A DNA stretch of 64,000 nt, from the NCBI RefSeq assembly GCF_902499075.1, contig NZ_CABVPP010000003.1:62001-126000 (forward strand), written 5' to 3'. A model generated the notes under the pieces. It did no database searches and was not told the origin of the DNA. It saw only the letters and a list, made by a program, of their open reading frames with translations. This document shows, in pieces, positions 26,536 to 33,946 of the stretch. The stretch's first letter is position 1, and each line of letters begins with the position of its first letter. Origin of the DNA: Burkholderia pseudomultivorans (lineage in GTDB: Bacteria > Pseudomonadota > Gammaproteobacteria > Burkholderiales > Burkholderiaceae). The translations under genes and the position numbers were made by a program.

Positions 26536-27285
26536 ATGGTGCACGCTTCCCCGCGCCCGGCCTTGAGTGGACCGACCCTCGTTCGGCTGCTCGCGCGCCT
26601 GGCCGATGCCGACGTCGCGGAATCACGGCAGACGCTGTCGGACCGACTGAGCCAGTGGCTCGGCTGGACCGACGCGATCACGCTGTCGTCCGCGCTGAAC
26701 GCGAGCCCGCCCGGCGTCGCGGCCGGCGTGCGCGGCCACGACGCGGAGCGCGACTGCGCGCGCGTGCGCCACGACCTCGCGCAGGCCATCACCGCGCTCA
26801 ACCAGCGGCGCACGCGGCGACGCCCGGGCGAGCCGCCACCGCCGCCTGCCGACACGGCCGATTTCGCCGATTTCCGCCAGCGCACGCTGTTGTTGCAGCA
26901 GGAGATGGAAACGGCGATCGGCCAGTTGCGCGGCCGCCTGCGCGTCGCGCTTGCCGCGCGCTCGCCGGGCATGGCGCGGCTCGCGTCGCTCGACGCGATC
27001 ATGGAGCGCGTGCTCGGCGCGCGCGAGCGCAGCCTGCTGTCGGCCGTGCCCGCGCTGCTCGGCACGCGCTTCGAGAAGCTGCGCGACGCGGAGCGTCAGG
27101 CGCTCGCCGCCGCACAGGCCGACGCGCCGACCGATGCCGATGCCGACGCCGCGCGGCCCGCGGCGATCGTGCCCGGCGCATGGCTCGACACGTTCCGCGA
27201 CGAGATGCAGAGCGTCCTGCTCGCCGAACTCGAAATCCGGTTTCAAACGGTCGAGGGGCTGCTCGCGGCCCTTCGTACCTGCTAG
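26536..27285 (+). CDS. DUF3348 family protein
   Basis: A protein of 249 residues. It is soluble, mostly helical and rich in Arg and Ala, without a signal peptide or membrane helix. The N-terminal part (GPTLVRLLARLADADVAESR, then LGWTDAITLSSAL) and the C-terminal LDTFRDEMQSVLLAELEIRF match the DUF3348 family, whose function is unknown. It is the first gene of a four-gene operon, 16 bases before the DUF802 gene. Always lying beside a MotA-like protein, it may be a cytoplasmic partner of the membrane complex; this is inference. Confidence 0.87.
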   Translation: MVHASPRPALSGPTLVRLLARLADADVAESRQTLSDRLSQWLGWTDAITLSSALNASPPGVAAGVRGHDAERDCARVRHDLAQAITALNQRRTRRRPGEPPPPPADTADFADFRQRTLLLQQEMETAIGQLRGRLRVALAARSPGMARLASLDAIMERVLGARERSLLSAVPALLGTRFEKLRDAERQALAAAQADAPTDADADAARPAAIVPGAWLDTFRDEMQSVLLAELEIRFQTVEGLLAALRTC

Positions 27286-27301
27286 GTCTGTTTACTACGC
27301 T

Positions 27302-30109
27302 ATGTCCAGAATTCGTCTTGATCTCGTTGTCTTCATCGCCGGTCTGATCGCTGTGTGCTGGATCGGCGTCGGCTATGTCGCGTCGAACCCGCTCGCGGCG
27401 GCCGTCACGCTGCTGATCGGCGCGTGCTACGTCGCGGGCGCCTGGGAGCTGCAGCGCTACCGGCAGGCAACCGCGACGCTGTCGCACGCGGTCGCGGGCC
27501 TGTCCGAACCGCCCGCGAAGCTCGACGCATGGCTCGACACGCTGCATCCGGGCCTGCGCGGCGCGGTGCGCGCGCGTGTCGAAGGCGCGCGCGTCGCGCT
27601 GCCGGGCCCGTCGCTGACGCCCTATCTGGTCGGCCTGCTGGTGCTGCTCGGGATGCTCGGCACGCTGCTCGGGATGGTCGTCACGCTGAAGGGCACGGGC
27701 GCCGCGCTCGAAAGCGCGACCGACCTCGACGCGATCCGCGCGTCGCTGATCGCGCCGGTGAAGGGTCTCGGGTTCGCGTTCGGCACGTCGATCGCCGGCG
27801 TCGCGACTTCCGCGATGCTCGGGCTGATGTCCGCGCTCGCGCGCCGCGAGCGGATCGACGCGGCCGCGCAGCTCGACGCGAGGATCGCGACGACGCTGCG
27901 CGTGCATTCGCATGCGCACCAGCGCGACGAGTCGTTCCGGCTGCTGCAGCGCCAGGCCGACGTGATGCCGGCGCTGGTCGACCGGTTGCAGACCATGATG
28001 ACGACGCTCGAGGCGCGCAGCGTCGCGCTGCACGATCGCCAGCTCGAAAGCCAGCAGGCGTTCTTCGATCGGACCGAGCGCGCGTATGCGGGGCTGGCGT
28101 CGAACGTCGGCGACGCGCTGAAGGAAAGCGCCGCCGAAAGCGCGCGCGTGGCCGGCGCCGCGTTGCAGCCGGTCGTCGCGGCGACGATGACGGGCCTCGC
28201 GCAGGAGATGGCCGCGCTGCGCGACACCGTGACGGGCGCCGTGCAGCGCCAGCTCGACGGGCTGACGGACGGTTTCGAGAAGACCACCGAGAACGTGACG
28301 GCCGTCTGGACGCGCGCGCTCGACGAGCAGCGTCGCGCCGGCGACGCCGTCGCGCAGCAGTTGCAGACGACGCTCGGCCAGTTCACCGACACGTTCGCGC
28401 GGCGTTCGACGGACCTGCTCGACGGCGTCGCGACGCGACTCGAATCGACCGAGGGTCGTCTGGCCGACGCGTGGCGCGATGCGCTGGCGCGTCAGGAGCA
28501 GGTCGGCGACGCGCTGGCCGGCCAGCATGCGCGCGCGCTGGGCGAGGCCGCCGCGACGTTCGAGCGGCATTCGGCATCGACGCTCGCCGCGATGCGCGAC
28601 GCGCACGCGACTTTGCAGACCGAGCTGGCGTCGCGCGACGCGCAGCGTCTGTCGGCGTGGAACGAGTCGCTGGCCGCGATGGCCGCGAAGCTCGGCGACG
28701 AATGGCAGCGTGCGGGCGAGCACAGCGTGGGCCGCCAGCAGGCAATCTGCGATGCGCTGGCCCAGACGACACGCGACCTTGCCGCGCAGGCCGCGACCTT
28801 CGAACAACGCTCGAACGATCTGCTGACGACGATCCGCGATTCGCACACGGGCCTGCAATCGGAACTGACCGCGCGCGACGAGCAACGCCTGTCGGCATGG
28901 AACGACTCGCTGGCCGCGATGGCCGCGAAGCTCGGCGACGAATGGCAGCGCGCGGGCGTGCACAGCGCGGGCCGTCAGCAGGAAATCTGCGATGCACTTG
29001 CCCAGACGACACGCGATCTCGCCGCACAGGCCGCGACCTTCGAACAACGCTCGAACGATCTGCTGACGACGATCCGCGATTCGCACACGGGCCTGCAATC
29101 GCAACTGGCCGCGCGCGACGAGCAACGCCTGTCGACGTGGAGCGACTCGCTGGCCGCGCTGGCCGCGAAGCTCGGCGACGAATGGCAGCGAGCGGGCGTG
29201 CACAGCGCGGGCCGTCAGCAGGAAATCTGCGACGCGCTCGCTCAAACGACACGCGATCTCGCCGCACAGGCCGCGACCTTCGAACAGCGCTCGAACGACC
29301 TGTTGGCGACGATCCGCGAATCGCACACGGGCCTGCAATCGCAACTGGCCGCGCGCGACGAACAGCGCCTGTCGGCCTGGAACGACTCGCTGGCCGCGAT
29401 GGCCGCCGCGCTGCGCGACGAATGGCAGCAGACGAGCGCGCAGGCCGCGACGCGCCAGCAGGACATCTGCGACACGCTGGCCCGCACCGCGAACGACATC
29501 ACCGCGCAGGCGCAGGCGCATGCGAGCGACACGATCAACGAGATCGCGCGCCTCGTGCAGGCCGCATCGGAAGCGCCGAAGGCCGCGGCCGACGTCGTCG
29601 CCGAGCTGCGCCAGCGGCTGTCCGACAGCCTGGCGCACGACACCGCGATGCTCGAGGAGCGCAGCCGCCTGCTCGCGACGCTCGAAACGCTGCTCGGCGC
29701 CGTCAACCATGCGTCGACCGAACAGCGCGGCGCGATCGACGCGCTCGTCAGCACGTCGGCGGACCTGCTCGACCGTATCGGCGCGCGTTTCAACGACACC
29801 GTCGAAGCGCAGGCGCACCGGCTCGATTCGGCGACCGCGCAGGTCACGGCGGGCGCGGTCGAGGTCGCGAGCCTCGGCGACGCGTTCGGGATGGCCGTAC
29901 AGGCGTTCGGCGAGTCGAATGACAAGCTGCTCGCGCATCTGCAGCGCATCGAGGCCGCGCTCGAGAAGTCGCTCGCGCGCAGCGACGAGCAGCTCGAGTA
30001 CTACGTCGCGCAGGCGCGCGAGGTGATCGACCTCAGCATGATGTCGCAGAAGCAGATCGTCGAAGACCTGCAACAGCTCGCCGGCCGGCGCGCGTCCGTC
30101 GGAGCGTAA
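27302..30109 (+). CDS. DUF802 protein: MotA/TolQ-like membrane core with long coiled-coil tail
   Basis: A large protein of 935 residues. The ATG at 27302 begins MSRIRLDLVVFIAGLIAV. Four membrane helices are predicted at about 8-26, 31-47, 105-128 and 153-179. The last two, with LVLLGMLGTLLGMVVTLKG and GLGFAFGTSIAGVATSAMLG, resemble the proton-channel helices of MotA/TolQ/ExbB proteins. From residue 190 on the chain is an Ala/Gln/Arg/Glu-rich coiled coil with 80-residue repeats at 386-742, as in the cytoplasmic tail of ZorA. It precedes a MotB-like gene by only 3 bases. The likely role is the channel half of a proton-driven membrane motor; what it drives is unknown. Confidence 0.85.
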   Translation: MSRIRLDLVVFIAGLIAVCWIGVGYVASNPLAAAVTLLIGACYVAGAWELQRYRQATATLSHAVAGLSEPPAKLDAWLDTLHPGLRGAVRARVEGARVALPGPSLTPYLVGLLVLLGMLGTLLGMVVTLKGTGAALESATDLDAIRASLIAPVKGLGFAFGTSIAGVATSAMLGLMSALARRERIDAAAQLDARIATTLRVHSHAHQRDESFRLLQRQADVMPALVDRLQTMMTTLEARSVALHDRQLESQQAFFDRTERAYAGLASNVGDALKESAAESARVAGAALQPVVAATMTGLAQEMAALRDTVTGAVQRQLDGLTDGFEKTTENVTAVWTRALDEQRRAGDAVAQQLQTTLGQFTDTFARRSTDLLDGVATRLESTEGRLADAWRDALARQEQVGDALAGQHARALGEAAATFERHSASTLAAMRDAHATLQTELASRDAQRLSAWNESLAAMAAKLGDEWQRAGEHSVGRQQAICDALAQTTRDLAAQAATFEQRSNDLLTTIRDSHTGLQSELTARDEQRLSAWNDSLAAMAAKLGDEWQRAGVHSAGRQQEICDALAQTTRDLAAQAATFEQRSNDLLTTIRDSHTGLQSQLAARDEQRLSTWSDSLAALAAKLGDEWQRAGVHSAGRQQEICDALAQTTRDLAAQAATFEQRSNDLLATIRESHTGLQSQLAARDEQRLSAWNDSLAAMAAALRDEWQQTSAQAATRQQDICDTLARTANDITAQAQAHASDTINEIARLVQAASEAPKAAADVVAELRQRLSDSLAHDTAMLEERSRLLATLETLLGAVNHASTEQRGAIDALVSTSADLLDRIGARFNDTVEAQAHRLDSATAQVTAGAVEVASLGDAFGMAVQAFGESNDKLLAHLQRIEAALEKSLARSDEQLEYYVAQAREVIDLSMMSQKQIVEDLQQLAGRRASVGA
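28457..29527 (+). repeat. 240-base tandem repeats inside the DUF802 gene
   Basis: Copies begin at 28688, 28928 and 29168, exactly 240 bases (80 codons) apart and nearly identical; a diverged copy lies before (28457-28687) and another after (from 29408). Each encodes KLGDEWQRAG, then a Gln/Ala-rich helix with FEQRSNDLL, then RDEQRLSAWNDSLAA. The even period and in-frame length would lengthen the coiled coil without breaking it. Confidence 0.9.
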
Positions 30110-30112
30110 CGC

Positions 30113-30757
30113 ATGCACGACGAAATCGACGGCGGCGCGGAATCGGCGCCGGTCTGGCCCGCGTTCGCCGACCTGATGTCGGTGCTGCTCGGCGCGTTCG
30201 TGCTGATCCTCGTCGGCGTGATCGGCATGCAGTTGCAGCTCACGTCGAAGCTCGAGGAAGCGGTGCGCGCGCGCCAGCAGGAAGCGCAGCAGCGCAAGTC
30301 GCTCGAACAGGCGCTGGCCGGCCCGCTCGCGGCCGGCCGCGTGACGCTCGTGAACGGGCGCATCGGCATCAGCGGCAACGTGCTGTTCGCGCTGAATTCC
30401 GACCAGCTGCAACCGGAAGGCCGCGACCTGCTGAAGACGCTGGCCGGCCCGCTGGCTGCGTACCTGAAGACGCGCGACGAGATCCTGATGATCAGCGGCT
30501 TCGCGGACGACCAGCAGGTGCGCGCCGGCAACCGGCTGTTCGCGGACAACTGGGAGCTGTCGGCCAAGCGTGCGCTGACGGTCACGCGTGCGCTGATCGA
30601 TGCCGGCGTGCCGGCTGCGTCGGTGTTCGCGGCGGCGTTCGGTTCCGAGCAGCCGGTCAGCTCGAATGCGGACGACGAAGGCCGCGCGAAGAACCGCCGC
30701 GTGGAGATCGCGCCGGTGCCGCGCAAGACCGCGTCGAACGGAGGGAAGGCGCGGTGA
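30113..30757 (+). CDS. MotB/OmpA-like peptidoglycan-binding protein of the motor-like operon
   Basis: A protein of 214 residues. One membrane helix at about residues 20-40 has D20 at its cytoplasmic end (WPAFADLMSVLLGAFVLILV), matching the proton-carrying Asp of MotB and ZorB. A short coiled linker (43-70) leads to an OmpA-like domain at 95-200 with ISGFADDQQ, NWELSAKRALTVTRAL and EGRAKNRRVEI, which binds peptidoglycan. It lies 3 bases after the DUF802 gene and overlaps the DUF2894 start. With the DUF802 protein it forms a plausible stator-like pair spanning inner membrane and cell wall. Confidence 0.9.
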   Translation: MHDEIDGGAESAPVWPAFADLMSVLLGAFVLILVGVIGMQLQLTSKLEEAVRARQQEAQQRKSLEQALAGPLAAGRVTLVNGRIGISGNVLFALNSDQLQPEGRDLLKTLAGPLAAYLKTRDEILMISGFADDQQVRAGNRLFADNWELSAKRALTVTRALIDAGVPAASVFAAAFGSEQPVSSNADDEGRAKNRRVEIAPVPRKTASNGGKAR

Positions 30758-31374
30758 CGCACGACGCGACGCCCGCCCGCGTGCAACTCGACGCGTGGCG
30801 CGAGCAGCACGCGGATCGGCTCGATCCGGTGCGGTTCCAACGGCTCGACGCGCTCGAGCGGCGCGCGGCCGCGCTCGACGGCGACGCGCGCCGGCTGCTC
30901 GACGCGCGGCTCGCGACCCTGCTGGACGACTACGCGCAGATCGTCGCGCGCGCCGGCGATGCGCCGAGCGCGCACGAAACGTCGATGGCGGATGCGGTGC
31001 CGCTCGCGCCGACGCGCGGCGCACTGGCGGCGCTCGTCGAACGGCTGGCGCGCGATGCACCGGCCGACCGGCGCGGGATCGATCCCGCGCTGATCGACTA
31101 CTTCCGCGCGACGTGGTCGAAGGTCCGCACCGAGAAGCAGTACCGGCAGTCGCTCGACCAGGTGCCGCGCAACGCGGGGCCGCTGAATTCGAACAGCCTC
31201 GTGCACCGGTCGCTGTCGGTGATGCGCGAGTTGTCGCCGGCATATCTGCAGCAGTTCCTGTCCTACGTCGATGCGCTGGCCTGGCTCGAAGACCTCGCCG
31301 GCGGCGGCGCGCAGCCCGACAAGGAAGCGCCGCGCGCGAAGACCGCGAAGAAGGGCGCGCGGGGCAAGCGGTAG
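30754..31374 (+). CDS. DUF2894 family protein
   Basis: A protein of 206 residues starting with GTG in a GTGA overlap with the MotB-like gene, so it is translationally coupled. It is helical and soluble, with an Arg-rich N-terminal half and a conserved-looking C-terminal block containing DYFRATWSKVRTEKQYRQSL and RNAGPLNSNSLVHRSLSVM, typical of DUF2894. It ends in a Lys/Arg-rich tail. The function is unknown; the constant neighbourhood with DUF802 and the OmpA protein suggests a part of the same complex. Confidence 0.87.
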   Translation: MTHDATPARVQLDAWREQHADRLDPVRFQRLDALERRAAALDGDARRLLDARLATLLDDYAQIVARAGDAPSAHETSMADAVPLAPTRGALAALVERLARDAPADRRGIDPALIDYFRATWSKVRTEKQYRQSLDQVPRNAGPLNSNSLVHRSLSVMRELSPAYLQQFLSYVDALAWLEDLAGGGAQPDKEAPRAKTAKKGARGKR

Positions 31375-31429
31375 CGTCGGCACGAGCGGCCGCGGCGCGG
31401 ACTTCGGCGAGCGGATGCGCAAGCCCGCG

Positions 31430-32011
31430 TCATCGCGACGCCGCGTCAGCCATGCCCGTCGCCCGCGCAAATGCCGCGAGATCCCAGCCGCGGCCGAGCA
31501 ACAGCCGCCGCGTATGCAGCGCATCGTGCACGTGGTCCGGCACGGTGGCGCCGAGATAGCGCAGCGCGCGACCCTCGACGTCGACGAAGCCGTGCCGGTA
31601 GTCATGCGCGAGCGCGCCCCAGAGCTGCGCCGCGCCGACCGACTGGCGCGCGCCGCTGATCAGGCACAGACCCGCATCGAGTCCCCATCGGTACAGCGTC
31701 GTCGCGACGCCCCGGCGCTGCGCCGAGCCGCGCAGTCGCGTGTGCGGCGCGCGCAGATGGCGGTCGGCGCGGCGCGGGATTTCAGGCAGACGGTTGAATA
31801 CCGTGTAGCCGGCCAGTTCGCGGGCGGCCGGGTTTTCCACATACAGGAAGTATTCGCCGTCCGCTTCGCGGTGGCGCACGATCAGGCCCGAGCGGCCGAG
31901 TGCGACGGCCGGCAGGCCGTGCAGCCGGTGGCCCGGCTGGTGCAGGCGTGCATAGAGCGCATCGAGTTCGTCGTCGATGTCGCGCTGGGAATGCTGTACG
32001 TCGATGCGCAT
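31430..32011 (-). CDS. GNAT-like conserved protein
   Basis: A protein of 193 residues. The middle contains RGVATTLYRWGLDAGLCLIS followed by GARQSVGAAQLWGALA, which looks like the acetyl-CoA-binding loop and the next helix of divergent GNAT proteins. The N-terminal half (VRHREADGEYFLYVENPA) is less telling. No signal peptide is present. It lies convergent to the DUF2894 gene and is not part of that operon. The acetyltransferase assignment is an inference from the loop. Confidence 0.6.
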   Translation of the reverse strand: MRIDVQHSQRDIDDELDALYARLHQPGHRLHGLPAVALGRSGLIVRHREADGEYFLYVENPAARELAGYTVFNRLPEIPRRADRHLRAPHTRLRGSAQRRGVATTLYRWGLDAGLCLISGARQSVGAAQLWGALAHDYRHGFVDVEGRALRYLGATVPDHVHDALHTRRLLLGRGWDLAAFARATGMADAASR

Positions 32012-32119
32012 GGCAAAGGACGCCCGTCTCGGGCGTATCGGGAAAGAGGTTCATCGCAACAGGAACAGGGAACGGGCATGGAAGCGGCCCCGGCTCGACG
32101 AGCGGGCCGGGGCCGCGAA

Positions 32120-32206
32120 TCAGCCGGGGATGTGCTGGAAACCGGCGGCGATCGCGGCGAGACCCGCGATGCAGAATGCGAACAGGATCAGGACCTTGTG
32201 GATCAC
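32120..32206 (-). CDS. 28-residue single-helix membrane peptide
   Basis: A small frame starts at GTG 32206 after TTGAGGAGAGAGGC, which holds a strong Shine-Dalgarno site. The peptide VIHKVLILFAFCIAGLAAIA and eight further residues form one membrane helix with a basic start and a polar end (QHIPG). It lies between the GNAT-like gene and the membrane methyltransferase on the same strand. The ribosome site and amphipathic ends argue for a real gene, but no family is known to me. Confidence 0.5.
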   Translation of the reverse strand: MIHKVLILFAFCIAGLAAIAAGFQHIPG

Positions 32207-32539
32207 GCCTCTCTCCTCAATCAAGCATGCGCGGCGCCGCACGGGGGCGCCGCGGAGACGGTGATGGCGGGCATGGCCCGCGCGGCCGTCGTCGGACGAC
32301 GACGGTCGGGTGTCCGGCGGCGTGGCGCACGCGGACGGCCAGCACCATACGCGAGGCGATCGAGCGGGACAACCGGATCGACGGGGAAAAGCGACGAAAA
32401 GCGATGAAAAGCAGGAAATCGCGTCGTTTCGCGACAATCGGCCGCAGGCGGGGCCGGGTGGGCACGTGGGCACGTGGGGGCGACCAGGCGGCGCGGCGAC
32501 CGTCCGGCGCTTTCGCCGGTGCGGCCGCCCGCCGATGCG
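32207..32539. other. Intergenic region between the small peptide and the methyltransferase
   Basis: A 333-base stretch. Apart from the Shine-Dalgarno site of the small peptide at its left end I see no gene, terminator or clear palindrome. A run around 32386-32420 (GAAAAGCGACGAAAAGCGAT) is purine-rich and repetitive. Confidence 0.4.
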
Positions 32540-33826
32540 TCAGGCCGGCTGGCGCTGTCCGCCGAAGGCCTGCCGGATCCGCGCGAACAGCCCGTGCTGC
32601 GCGATCCATTCGGCGTACGCGCGATAGTCGGGATCGCGCATCAGGTGGCGTTCTTCCGTCTTCGCGCGCAGGTAGTAGATCAGGTTGACCGCGACGAGCC
32701 CCGCGCAGTGCATCAGTCCGACCTGCCAGCCGAGCGGCTCGACGAACGGCACCGACACCATCCAGTACGACAGGTTCTTCGTGATGTAGGCGGGGTGCTT
32801 CGTGAAGCGGTACGGGCCCGACGTGATGATCCCGCGGTTGGTGAGGTTCGAGAAGCGCAGCCCGAACGAGATCGTCGACAGTGCGTAGGTCATCAGCAGC
32901 AGGATGATGACGGTACCCCAGACCACGCGGATCGTCGGGGCGGACAGCAGCCAGTTGTCCCAGAACATCGAGCCTTCGTAGCGGATGTAGTTGCTCGAGA
33001 TCAGCGACCAGAACGGCTGGTAGCAGATCAGCGCGGCGGTCCAGCCGAGCGCCGTCGGCTCGACGGTGCGCACATGGCTGTCGAGGATGCGGAACGTGCA
33101 CAGGTAGCCGACCGTGCCGAACATCAGGTCCATCGTGAACGACAGGTCGTACAGGAACATGAAGGTCGCGAGCGTCATCGGCGCGTTCATCGCGTGGGTC
33201 AGCGACGCGCTCAGATGGTCGGCGTCCTTCGACAGGTAGACGGTCATCAGCGGCAGGAAGAACGCCTTTACGCCCCAGCCCGCGAGCATTTCGCGCACCG
33301 GCTGCCAGCTTGCCGGCCTGTCGCGGCGGAACAGGAAGCGGCCCCACAGCAGATAGGCGTCGTCGGTGTCGCGCTGGTGGCGATCCATCCACGCGAAGTA
33401 GAACGGCGCGGCGACGATCACATACGGCGCGAGCGAGCGCAGCAGCGACCAGAACGGCAGGTAGAACGTGCTGTGGTATTCGGGCAGCAGCCAGTAGATC
33501 GTGCCGATGCCCGCGTAGATCGACGCGAGCGCGCCGAGCCGCGTCGCGACGCGCGCGATGCCGAGCGGTCGCACGGCCTGGCGCGACAGCCCCGCACTCG
33601 GGCGCAGGTAGATGCGCGAGATCAGCAGTTCGTGCAGCGCGATCGTGCCGATGATCGCGAGGCTCGCGATCACGGCGCGCGTCGCCGCGTCGAGACCCGG
33701 CTGGTCGCGCGTGATCCACAGCGCGACCAGACCGGCCGTGATGCCGAGCAGGCCGGCGCGAAATGGCGTGGCGGAACGGGGCGGGTGGTCCTGGACCGCG
33801 GCGATGCCGTCGAGCGTGGAATTCAT
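32540..33826 (-). CDS. ICMT/PEMT-like integral membrane methyltransferase
   Basis: A protein of 428 residues from the start at 33826; about nine membrane helices. The C-terminal part has the signature of isoprenylcysteine carboxyl methyltransferase / phospholipid methyltransferase proteins: GPYRFTKHPAYITKNLSYW and, near the end, AKTEERHLMRDPDYRAYAEW with the paired Glu. The N-terminal 250 residues are an extra multi-helix region not found in small ICMT enzymes. The methyl acceptor is unknown; lipid or membrane isoprenoid is possible. It stands alone beside the Gly-Thr-Ser lipoprotein gene. Confidence 0.82.
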   Translation of the reverse strand: MNSTLDGIAAVQDHPPRSATPFRAGLLGITAGLVALWITRDQPGLDAATRAVIASLAIIGTIALHELLISRIYLRPSAGLSRQAVRPLGIARVATRLGALASIYAGIGTIYWLLPEYHSTFYLPFWSLLRSLAPYVIVAAPFYFAWMDRHQRDTDDAYLLWGRFLFRRDRPASWQPVREMLAGWGVKAFFLPLMTVYLSKDADHLSASLTHAMNAPMTLATFMFLYDLSFTMDLMFGTVGYLCTFRILDSHVRTVEPTALGWTAALICYQPFWSLISSNYIRYEGSMFWDNWLLSAPTIRVVWGTVIILLLMTYALSTISFGLRFSNLTNRGIITSGPYRFTKHPAYITKNLSYWMVSVPFVEPLGWQVGLMHCAGLVAVNLIYYLRAKTEERHLMRDPDYRAYAEWIAQHGLFARIRQAFGGQRQPA

Positions 33827-33946
33827 GGTGTGATCCTCGTCGGGAACGTGGCCGGCGTCCCCGCTTGGCGGGTGACGCCGGCTGTCGGCCGGGCTGTCGG
33901 AAATCGCGCGCCCGGCCATTGGCCTGTCGTTCTGATGGAGACTGCG

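Noticed and set aside
26999-31243. 1414-residue open frame on the minus strand across the motor-like operon
   Set aside because: It is antisense to four well-supported coupled genes, its composition is Arg/Ala-rich as expected from antisense of GC-rich codons, and it has no ribosome site or family motifs.
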